From Salinicoccus sp. Bachu38 (GTDB taxonomy: Bacteria > Bacillota > Bacilli > Staphylococcales > Salinicoccaceae), in the NCBI RefSeq assembly GCF_038561955.2, contig NZ_CP138333.2, positions 1,984,001 to 2,048,000 on the forward strand: DNA of 64,000 nt, in the 5' to 3' direction. Made by a program: the position numbers and the translations under genes. Shown here piece by piece: positions 18,612 through 25,954 of the stretch. The notes beneath the pieces were generated by a model. The model made no database searches, had not been told where the DNA came from, and saw nothing but the letters and a program-made list of their open reading frames with translations. The first letter of the stretch is position 1. Each line of letters starts with the position of its first letter.

Positions 18612-19505
18612 CTATATGAAATAGTTGCCGAGCACACTGTTCACATCGTGCACCACGACGAATGCTTCCTCATCATACCGCTTGATCAGACGCTTGAGCC
18701 TTGTCAGCTGGTTCTTGTTGATGACGACATACAGGATGTCCTTGTCCTCCTGTGTATAGAAGCCACGGCCGTTCATGATGGTGACACCGCGTCTGATTTC
18801 GCTGTTGATCATCTTGCCGAGCCGCTCCGGGTGGTCGGAAATGATCGTGATCGCCTTCTTCGGGTTCATGCCTTCGATGATGAAGTCCATGACTTTTGTT
18901 GCGATGTAGAGCGCAATCACTGTAAGCAGCACCTGCTCGAGTGTCATGACGGTCAGACCGATGGTGATGACGACCATGTCGAAGAACAGCAGTGCATAGG
19001 AGACGTTGATGTCCATATATTTATTGACCAGGCGCGCAAGGATCGTCGTGCCTGCCGTCGTTGCGCCGATCCGTATAATCAGACCGATGCCGAGACCGAC
19101 GAATATCCCGCCGAATACGGTATTGACCAGTATTTCGTCCGACTGTACGTGCCAGGATTCCGTCAGCCAGAGGAAGAATGATGTAAGGAATACGACGACG
19201 ATCGTATAGTACATCGAACGCTTGCTCAAATATTTGAAGCCGACGGCGAGCAGGACGGAGTTCAGCACCAGGTTCGACAGGGCGGGAGAAATATCGAATG
19301 CGTAGTAGAGGATGATTGCGAGCCCCGTGACGCCGCCCTCTCCCAGATTGCCGGCAATCATGAACGAATTGACACCAATGGCAAAAATAAAAGACCCGAT
19401 GATTACCGTAGCAATGTTGATCAGGGTCTGTTGCGTGATCCTGGGATCGAATGAAATTCTTCTTTTTTCAAAATTGATGTTCCTGAGTCTTTCTCTAATC
19501 TTCAC
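18612..19505 (-). CDS. YitT family membrane protein (DUF161/DUF2179)
   Basis: 297 residues. Five to six membrane helices (about 20-200; e.g. GSFIFAIGVNSFMIAGNLGE with GGVTGLAIIL, and GLIIRIGATTAGTTILARL) are followed by a soluble C-terminal DUF2179 domain (PKKAITIISDHPERLGKMI ... RGVTIMNGRGFYT). This is the usual YitT architecture; function is not established. I favour GTG 19505: AGGAGGAGG (19512-19520) lies six bases before it, while the in-frame ATG 19511 abuts that ribosome site and would be poorly spaced. Confidence 0.85.
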   Translation of the reverse strand: MKIRERLRNINFEKRRISFDPRITQQTLINIATVIIGSFIFAIGVNSFMIAGNLGEGGVTGLAIILYYAFDISPALSNLVLNSVLLAVGFKYLSKRSMYYTIVVVFLTSFFLWLTESWHVQSDEILVNTVFGGIFVGLGIGLIIRIGATTAGTTILARLVNKYMDINVSYALLFFDMVVITIGLTVMTLEQVLLTVIALYIATKVMDFIIEGMNPKKAITIISDHPERLGKMINSEIRRGVTIMNGRGFYTQEDKDILYVVINKNQLTRLKRLIKRYDEEAFVVVHDVNSVLGNYFI

Positions 19506-19596
19506 AATCATCCTCCTCCTCAATGTTTTTTATTCCACCGATACATGATATACGATAGAGGGAAATATTTCAACATCCCTGGGAGAGATTATGTCA

Positions 19597-20487
19597 CTAC
19601 GCATAACTCTCAGGCACATTGATGCGGACGCAGGCAGGGACCACCTCGATCTCCATGGCATTGAAAGACTCGGCATCACCGTCGACATCCATCACTTCAA
19701 GCCGGTCCGTGTCGAGCATGAGCTTCCGTGTGCGCATGTAATGGACATTCCCGTGTTCGACGATCCTGCCGCGGAATGCCGCAATGATGATTTCAATGAT
19801 CTCCTTCGCCGTGGAGGGCTGGATATTGATGATATGCAGCTGGTGGTCATCCACCCTCGCCTGTGGCAGCAGCCGGTCGAAGCTGCCGACAGAAGATGTA
19901 TTCGCAACAATTGTCAGTATCGAATCGCTCATCACCTTCTCTTCCGCCGTATCGATGGTCACACGGTAGTTCTTCATGGTGAACAGGGCGCGCAGGCCGG
20001 CGTAGAGATAGGCGAAGAGGCCGAACCTGTTTTTGACTTTCGAGCTGACACCCGTAAACGACTCCATGAAATCACCCAGTGCAATCAGGTAGGCCGCATG
20101 CCGACCGTTGAACCTGATGACGTCCACTTCGATGGTCTCCTGGGGCTTCGAGAGGTTCCGGATCGCTTCATTCATATCAAGAGGGAGGCCAAGGGCCCGT
20201 GTATAGTCGTTGACCGTCCCGGCCGGCAGGATGGACAGTGACGCGTCCGAAGCACATTCGACCATTCCATCGATGATTTCACCGATGGTCCCATCCCCTC
20301 CTGATGATACGATCAGATCGGCATATTCCGAGGCCTCCATGGCGAGTGCCTTCGCATCCGATCCGTCTGTATATAATATTTCGACATCATAACCCTGGCC
20401 CTGGAGGGCGCGCAGCACTCCATATTCGACCGGCGGCTTTTTCTTCTTCCCTGATTTCCTGTTGATGATTACCGCTGCTTTCTTCAT
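19597..20487 (-). CDS. diacylglycerol/lipid kinase family (YegS/DgkB-like)
   Basis: 296 residues of the DAGK catalytic fold. AVIINRKSGKKK opens the nucleotide domain and SSGGDGTIGEIIDGM is the GGDGT ATP-binding motif; LPAGTVNDYTRALGLP follows, matching the GT-NDFAR region. The C-terminal half is the beta-sandwich lipid-binding domain (GDFMESFTGVSSKVKNRFG, VMDVDGD). Likely phosphorylates diacylglycerol or a related lipid at the membrane; it could be DgkB or a YegS-like lipid kinase. GGGG lies before ATG 20487. Confidence 0.85.
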   Translation of the reverse strand: MKKAAVIINRKSGKKKKPPVEYGVLRALQGQGYDVEILYTDGSDAKALAMEASEYADLIVSSGGDGTIGEIIDGMVECASDASLSILPAGTVNDYTRALGLPLDMNEAIRNLSKPQETIEVDVIRFNGRHAAYLIALGDFMESFTGVSSKVKNRFGLFAYLYAGLRALFTMKNYRVTIDTAEEKVMSDSILTIVANTSSVGSFDRLLPQARVDDHQLHIINIQPSTAKEIIEIIIAAFRGRIVEHGNVHYMRTRKLMLDTDRLEVMDVDGDAESFNAMEIEVVPACVRINVPESYA

Positions 20488-20575
20488 ACATTTCCCCTAT
20501 CTTCATCCAGTTTCTCCAATCATATAAGATGACAGCGGCGCTGTCGATGGATGGATTCATTATGCATATAAAAAA

Positions 20576-20597
20576 ACATCCAGCTGATGCCGGATGT
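20576..20597 (-). terminator. terminator downstream of the DUF378 gene
   Basis: ACATCC/GGATGT stem with inner pairing; reading on the minus strand it is followed by seven T residues. Confidence 0.65.
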
Positions 20598-20658
20598 CCT
20601 CTTCTTGTATGCATTTTATACAACGTTTATGGAGATAGGAAAAATACTGTCGGTTCGA

Positions 20659-21102
20659 TTACAGGCGGTCGGTGTCGTCCGTCCTTCTGTTGCGGACAGT
20701 ACCTTCGTCTGTTGTGTTCGTCAAGTCATCAGGATCGTCCGTTGTAGTACGGGTATCGCCTGCAGTTGTCCTGTCACCGAGCGTGTCGTCCGTTGTAGTA
20801 CCGGTGTCAGCCGTGTCATGAGTGTCCCCTCTAACAGGCCTGTTGCCCGGAGTGTCATCGGCCGTCCGGTGTGTTGTGTCGTCTGCTGCCGTATGACGTG
20901 CATCATCGTCCGTAATCAGCCCGAAGAATTTCAGGCAGTACAGCGCGGACAGACCCACAAGAATGTAGATAATCTTGGAGAGGATGGCATCCTGACCGCC
21001 GAATATGGAAGCGACCAGATCGAATTCGAATAACCCGACAAGCAGCCAATTAAGACCACCGACTATGAGTAGTACGAGTGCAATGATATCCAATGCTTTC
21101 AT
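20659..21102 (-). CDS. DUF378 (YuzA-like) membrane protein with Thr/Asp repeat tail
   Basis: 147 residues. The first ~70 (MKALDIIALVLLIVGGLNWL, then LVGLFEFDLVASIFGG and IIYILVGLSALYCL) are a typical two-helix DUF378 protein, which normally ends soon after the second helix. Here a further ~77-residue tail follows, made almost only of Thr, Asp, Arg and Gly in imperfect units such as TADDT, RTADDTPGNR, TTTDDTLGDRT and TTTDDPDDL. The DNA repeats CGTCCGTTGTAGTAC at about 20738 and 20789 encode part of it. Start ATG 21102 has AAAGGAG upstream. Function unknown. Confidence 0.8.
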   Translation of the reverse strand: MKALDIIALVLLIVGGLNWLLVGLFEFDLVASIFGGQDAILSKIIYILVGLSALYCLKFFGLITDDDARHTAADDTTHRTADDTPGNRPVRGDTHDTADTGTTTDDTLGDRTTAGDTRTTTDDPDDLTNTTDEGTVRNRRTDDTDRL

Positions 21103-21193
21103 GTGCGCTTTCTCCTTTCTCATCGTTTGTTAAATTGTTCCCCCTATGAGGACATCTAAACATTGTCGGGCGATGTATTTTGAATTAAATGGA

Positions 21194-21217
21194 AACAGCC
21201 CCGGAACCGGGGCTGTT
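21194..21217 (-). terminator. terminator after amidohydrolase gene
   Basis: AACAGCCCCGG/CCGGGGCTGTT, eleven base pairs, then a T-rich stretch on the minus strand. Confidence 0.8.
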
Positions 21218-21218
21218 A

Positions 21219-22454
21219 TCATTCACCTATGATGTTCTTGTAGACGACGCCCTCTTTTGCGACGACTTTGATGTTGTCATTGTCCTTCAATGCACCGATG
21301 TTCTCCAATGGGTTCTCCTTTGAGAAGATGAAGTCGGCAACATAGCCCTCTTTGACCAGACCGATATCCGTATATCCCATGCATTCTGCAGCCGTCTTTG
21401 TTGAAGCGGTGATGGCATCGATCGGTGTCATGCCGCATTCGACCATCAGTTCAAGCTCCCTCAGGTTTGTGCCATGCTTGAACACGCCCGCATCTGTACC
21501 CATGGCGATCTTGACTCCGGCCTTATATGCCCGTGTGAAGCTTTCCTTGTGGATTTCGATGACTTCCTCGGATTTCTCGACGGCAGTCTTCGCCATCCCG
21601 AGCTCCTCGGCGAATTCGAGCACGGAGACCGGTGCAAGCAGTGTCGGAACGAGGTATGTACCCTGATCCTTCATCATGCCGCATACTTCATCATCGAGGA
21701 ATATGCCATGCTCGATGGAATGGATGCCCGCTTCCACACACTGCCTCACACCTTCCAAGCCCTGGGCATGGGCCATGACTTTGACGCCGTTTCGGAATTT
21801 CGCCTCCTCCACGATGACCTTCAGTTCTTCGAGCGAGAACTGGGTGAACTTCGGATGATCGGTCGGGCTCGATACGCCGCCTGTGGCGTGCACCTTGATG
21901 ATGTCGGCACCCGCCCGCAGCATCTCACGCGTCTTCTTGCGCACTTCCTCCACACCATCACAGATGCCGTGCGGCATGCCCGGATGCGGCTGCATGAGGT
22001 CCGTCACGACGCCCGAATAGTTGAAGCCATCTCCATGGCCACCTGTAATCGTCAGTGCATTCACACTGATCTGCATGCGCGGCCCCTTGACCAGCCCATC
22101 CTCTATCGCCTTCTTCAGACCGAGGTCGCTGCCGAGGGCGTCCCTTACCGTCGTCACACCTGCATTGAGCGTCCGGTTCAGGTATTCCATCGCAGCATAG
22201 AAGTTATAGGAGAACGGAGTGACGAGCCGTTCTTCCAGCGGTTTGAATTCCGTCATCATGTGTACGTGTGCATCGATCATGCCCGGGAGCATGTACTGCC
22301 CCGCGCCGTCCAGCACTTCTGCACCCTCTGCTGCGGATTCCTCGGCATCGATTGCCTTGAACCGGCCATCCTCCACAAGCACATTCGTATTTTTGACCAG
22401 TTCCGAACCCGTACCGTCTATCAGATTGACATTCTTAATGAAAAGCTTTTCCAT
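21219..22454 (-). CDS. metal-dependent amidohydrolase (imidazolonepropionase/prolidase-like)
   Basis: 411-residue TIM-barrel amidohydrolase. Metal ligands: HxH in MIDAHVHMMTEF, Lys in DIIKVHATGGVSS, His in KVMAHAQGLEG, His in IHSIEHGIFLDD, Asp in KIAMGTDAGVFKHGTN. This set matches the Xaa-Pro dipeptidase/arginine-carboxypeptidase-like branch often annotated as metal-dependent hydrolase family protein. GGAG precedes ATG 22454. The gene lies 29 bases after a multi-helix transporter gene in the same operon, so the transporter may import the hydrolase's substrate. Substrate unknown. Confidence 0.85.
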   Translation of the reverse strand: MEKLFIKNVNLIDGTGSELVKNTNVLVEDGRFKAIDAEESAAEGAEVLDGAGQYMLPGMIDAHVHMMTEFKPLEERLVTPFSYNFYAAMEYLNRTLNAGVTTVRDALGSDLGLKKAIEDGLVKGPRMQISVNALTITGGHGDGFNYSGVVTDLMQPHPGMPHGICDGVEEVRKKTREMLRAGADIIKVHATGGVSSPTDHPKFTQFSLEELKVIVEEAKFRNGVKVMAHAQGLEGVRQCVEAGIHSIEHGIFLDDEVCGMMKDQGTYLVPTLLAPVSVLEFAEELGMAKTAVEKSEEVIEIHKESFTRAYKAGVKIAMGTDAGVFKHGTNLRELELMVECGMTPIDAITASTKTAAECMGYTDIGLVKEGYVADFIFSKENPLENIGALKDNDNIKVVAKEGVVYKNIIGE

Positions 22455-22483
22455 TTCTACACTCCCATTTCTTTCATTTTAGT

Positions 22484-23635
22484 TTATATCATGCTCATGA
22501 CGAAGCTCGCGATGAATACGGAAGCCACCGTTACAGTGACGAAGCCGCCGATCAGCATCGGTGTCACCAGTTCCTGGAAGAGCCTGTTCTGGTCTTCCAG
22601 ATTGTTCGTTTCACTCCGTGCGACCTCTTCACAGATCAGATAGTCCCCGGGGAATCCGATTAGCGCCGTCAATGCGACAGGCACACCTTTGTAGGGATGC
22701 CAGCCGACCAGTTTGGATGCGATGAATCCACCCGTGATGATGCCGAATATGCCAAGGGCAAGAATCAATGCCACAGCCGGGATGTTGCTCACCACATCCT
22801 GTGGCGTGATGCCGCCCATCGTGCCGATAATAACGAAGATGAGCGCGACCATCATGAAGCTGAACGAGTTCGCAGACTCCAGGGCGCTTTTCGGCAGCAG
22901 ATTGAGGTTCAGGGCCAGTATGCCGAACAGCAGGCAGAACAGCGTATAGTGGATTCCGGTGATATCCCCGAGGATGACCCCGAGCATCCCCAGGACGAAG
23001 ATGACGAACAGTTTGATTGTATTGTTCTTCATCAGGCTGAAGCGGGAGATGCCCCGCTCTTCCTCAAAGCCGATGCTGTCATCTTCGACTGTCCGGTTCT
23101 CCGCCATGAAGGCCTTGCCGTACCGCTTCATGAATGCGGTTGCGAGAGGCATGCCGATCACCCCCTGGAAGGCCTGCACAAGTACAGGGACCACGACCAG
23201 GCTGGTGAGCCCGAGGTTCGTCAGCGTTTCGTTGGTGATCAGAAGCGCCACTACACCGCCTGAAATCGGACCGACCCCGCTCGCAGCCGTCGTGAAGTCG
23301 AATACAAGCGTCACGATGACGAGCACCAGTGTGAGTGCCCCTGCAAGGCCGGACAGGGCGATGATGACCGCCCGCCACTGCTTTTTAAGGATCGAGAAGC
23401 GCATGAGCGTTCCCATATGTACAATGAGCGGGCCGATCAATATCGCCCCCAGTGCCGGAAGGGTGGAAAGTTCGAGAATATTTTCCGGGAATATCCCCGT
23501 CCATGTAAGTATCAAAAAGCCGAGCATTGCTGTCATCAGCATCGGGACCCGTGCACGGGTATAGACCGAAATCAGTTCTCCGAGGGCAATCAGTGCAAAC
23601 AGCATGACCGTTGCAACAATGGGTTCCTGTAACAT
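22484..23635 (-). CDS. multi-helix membrane transporter, operon partner of the amidohydrolase
   Basis: 383 residues with about eleven hydrophobic helices. Features include LPALGAILIGPLIVHMGTLM, SGVGPISGGVVALLITNETL and a near-C-terminal LTALIGFPGDYLICEEVARS; two similar-looking halves separated by a charged cytosolic loop (EDDSIGFEEERG) recall the GltS/CitS-like inverted-repeat carriers. I do not recognise a named family with confidence. ATG 23635 has AGGAG eight bases upstream; the GTG at 23644 overlaps that site. It is first in a two-gene operon with the amidohydrolase. Confidence 0.65.
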   Translation of the reverse strand: MLQEPIVATVMLFALIALGELISVYTRARVPMLMTAMLGFLILTWTGIFPENILELSTLPALGAILIGPLIVHMGTLMRFSILKKQWRAVIIALSGLAGALTLVLVIVTLVFDFTTAASGVGPISGGVVALLITNETLTNLGLTSLVVVPVLVQAFQGVIGMPLATAFMKRYGKAFMAENRTVEDDSIGFEEERGISRFSLMKNNTIKLFVIFVLGMLGVILGDITGIHYTLFCLLFGILALNLNLLPKSALESANSFSFMMVALIFVIIGTMGGITPQDVVSNIPAVALILALGIFGIITGGFIASKLVGWHPYKGVPVALTALIGFPGDYLICEEVARSETNNLEDQNRLFQELVTPMLIGGFVTVTVASVFIASFVMSMI

Positions 23636-23748
23636 ATGTATCACTCCTAATCGTCTACGATGTAGGTAGTATACGCCTTCCTTAAGATAAAATAAAGTAA
23701 TTTTCAGAAATAATCAATCATTCTGACAAAAATAGTCTCCAGAAAAAA

Positions 23749-23773
23749 GAGGAAACAAGCAGCCTGTTTCCTC
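23749..23773 (-). terminator. terminator after the pyruvate-kinase-like gene
   Basis: GAGGAAACA/TGTTTCCTC stem with a seven-base loop, followed by TTTTTT on the minus strand. Confidence 0.8.
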
Positions 23774-23782
23774 TCCGCCTTC

Positions 23783-25288
23783 CTATTCCTTATTGTCGAA
23801 CGTATGATTGGCAATGCCGAGTGCCCGGAGCATCGCCGTCTTCTTGTAGTGGTGATCCTCGAACTTCTCCAGGATTTCCGAGACCACCTGGACGCCATCG
23901 GCGATATATTCACCCTTGTTCAGCATGATGCACTCGGAGCGCGAACCGGCCACCACATCCGAGATTTCGGAGCGCGTCGGTATGCCCGTCTTCACAAGCG
24001 ATTCCACCACCTGCGTCGCCCATACGACAGGCACATGGGCCGCTTCGCATATCCAGAGCAGCTCTTCCTGGATCTCGCTCAGCCGTTCGTAGCCGATTTC
24101 GACCGCGAGGTCGCCGCGTGCCAGCATGACGCCGAATGGCCTTGCACCTGCTGCACGCTGTATGATATCAGGCAGATTCCTGATGCCTTCCGGCGTTTCT
24201 ATCTTTGCGATGCTCGGTGTATCCTTCCTGTCTTCAGGCAGCCGCTCTGCCAGGGCTTCTTCAATGAGATCGATATCTTCAGTATCCTTGATGAAGGAAA
24301 ATGCGATGGCATCGGCATGACGGGTCGCGAAATCCAGATCCTTAAGGTCCTTTTTCGTCAGGACAGGCAGCTTGAAGTCGAGGTCGGGCAGATTGATGCC
24401 CTTCTCCGTCTTCACCTTTACACCGCCTTCCTTCACCGTCCGCTCCACTTCACATATGATGCCGGAGTCCGTCTTCTCCACCGCTTCAGCTTCGATATGC
24501 CCGTCATCGATCTTTATCTTCTGTCCCGGCTCCATCTTTTCGATCACTTCCGGCACGGAAGTATTGAGCGCGATTTCAACATCCTTCGGCAGCGTCATCG
24601 ATTCCGCACCGGAGAGCAGGAAGCGCTCCCCCACCCCGAGCTTCGGGTTTCGCATCGAGGTCAGTAGATGCTTCGTGCGAATTTTGGGACCGCTGATATC
24701 CATCAGTATGCGGCAGTCGAGCCCTGTCTGCTCTTCTGCTTCCCTGATGTTCCCGATCATGCCCGACCATGTCTCTTCATCGTCATGGGCACAGTTTATA
24801 CGGGCCATGTTCATGCCGGATGTGATGAGGGTCCTGACCAGTTCATAGTCACTTCCGGCGGCCGTTGGCATCGTTACAAGGATGCGTGTATCCCTGCCGT
24901 TCCTCGGCGGCCCGAAAATATTGTCCGAATTCCTCCTCAGTGCCAGATTGCGCTCCAGAAAGGAGTCGGAGGAGCGGTAGTCGACCTCCCCGACATCTTC
25001 ATCCGCGATGTAGCCAAGTGTGCGTGTAACGGCGTTCAGCGTCCCGAGCACATCCGCTTCCAGGCGCCCCAGTGAAGATACGCCCCACGGAATCAATTTT
25101 TCCTGCAGTTCCCTCATGTCCTTCTTGCGGAAAGCCATATAATAAGCCAGATTTCTGGCGCTGTTCCTATACGCGTCACGGATGGGCCTCCTGTCCCATT
25201 CATCAAACAGCCAGTCGCCCTCCTGCTCTACAGAAGCCCTGATCTCCATGACTTCCTCGAGCAGCGGGAGTACATGCTTCCTGTCCAT
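23783..25288 (-). CDS. pyruvate kinase-like protein with extra N-terminal domain
   Basis: 501 residues. Residues from about 133 on form a pyruvate-kinase barrel with inserted B domain: ILVTMPTAAGSDYELVRTLI, MARINCAHDD (canonical RxNFSHG), DISGPKIRTK, SIAKIETPEG (catalytic Lys and metal Glu), VMLARGDLAVEIG (metal Asp), VVWATQVVESL and GIPTRSEISDVV. Differences from true pyruvate kinase are an unrelated ~130-residue helical N-terminal region, KIETPEG for KIENxEG, replacement of the GxDAVMLSGETA segment by SRSECIMLNKGEYIADGV, and lack of the C-terminal regulatory domain. Probably a paralogue, not the glycolytic enzyme. The start is ATG 25288, six bases after GAGGTG. Confidence 0.8.
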   Translation of the reverse strand: MDRKHVLPLLEEVMEIRASVEQEGDWLFDEWDRRPIRDAYRNSARNLAYYMAFRKKDMRELQEKLIPWGVSSLGRLEADVLGTLNAVTRTLGYIADEDVGEVDYRSSDSFLERNLALRRNSDNIFGPPRNGRDTRILVTMPTAAGSDYELVRTLITSGMNMARINCAHDDEETWSGMIGNIREAEEQTGLDCRILMDISGPKIRTKHLLTSMRNPKLGVGERFLLSGAESMTLPKDVEIALNTSVPEVIEKMEPGQKIKIDDGHIEAEAVEKTDSGIICEVERTVKEGGVKVKTEKGINLPDLDFKLPVLTKKDLKDLDFATRHADAIAFSFIKDTEDIDLIEEALAERLPEDRKDTPSIAKIETPEGIRNLPDIIQRAAGARPFGVMLARGDLAVEIGYERLSEIQEELLWICEAAHVPVVWATQVVESLVKTGIPTRSEISDVVAGSRSECIMLNKGEYIADGVQVVSEILEKFEDHHYKKTAMLRALGIANHTFDNKE

Positions 25289-25369
25289 TGCCATCACCTC
25301 TTTCAGATAATCATGGGCGTTCCTTCCCTATACCCGTTTGACGGCGATCTATTATTGTATAATGAAAAA

Positions 25370-25402
25370 AGCCGCTTCAGACCACGGAGGCCGGAAGCGG
25401 CT
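25370..25402 (-). terminator. terminator after the 136-residue membrane protein gene
   Basis: AGCCGCTTC/GAAGCGGCT stem; on the minus strand it is followed by six T residues. Confidence 0.75.
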
Positions 25403-25408
25403 GGAATT

Positions 25409-25819
25409 TCAGAATCCGAGCCTGAACATGAGATGCAGCGCCTGGAGATAGCCGATATGGAATATCATCCAGAGCGCAAAACCGATATAGCCATTCAGCT
25501 CCAGGTTCTGTACGGAGAGGCTGGAGAGCACGAAATAGAGCAGCGTCACAACCACCCACACTGTCGCCAGTCCCGGCATGTACAGATGGCTTTTATTCAA
25601 GTACAGCCATTTCAGTATGATGGCCAGAGTGACAGAGACCATCAGATGGAAAATAAGCTCCATGAACAGACCCGGACTCCGGCCGAAAATGAAGTCCACA
25701 TTCAAAAGCAATGTCATGATCTCGATACCTGTGCTGGATTCCACATACGCACATGCAAGAAAAAGCAGCACACCGGAAACGACACCGGTAGTCAAACCTG
25801 ATACTAATATTCTCCTCAT
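25409..25819 (-). CDS. hypothetical four-helix membrane protein
   Basis: 136 residues, about four membrane helices: VSGLTTGVVSGVLLFLACAY, ELIFHLMVSVTLAIILKWLY, MPGLATVWVVVTLLYFVLSS and NGYIGFALWMIFHIGYLQAL. AAAGGAC precedes ATG 25819 and its own terminator follows. I do not recognise the family. Divergently placed from helD. Confidence 0.65.
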   Translation of the reverse strand: MRRILVSGLTTGVVSGVLLFLACAYVESSTGIEIMTLLLNVDFIFGRSPGLFMELIFHLMVSVTLAIILKWLYLNKSHLYMPGLATVWVVVTLLYFVLSSLSVQNLELNGYIGFALWMIFHIGYLQALHLMFRLGF

Positions 25820-25954
25820 GATCGCTGTCCTTTAACCAGTATGATATTCGCACGATTTTACACGTCAAGTATATCATATGGTCCCGATGAATTTAAGACT
25901 GTTAATTATTACAAAATACCTATATGCTAAGTGTCGAACCAAAGGAGGATCCCT

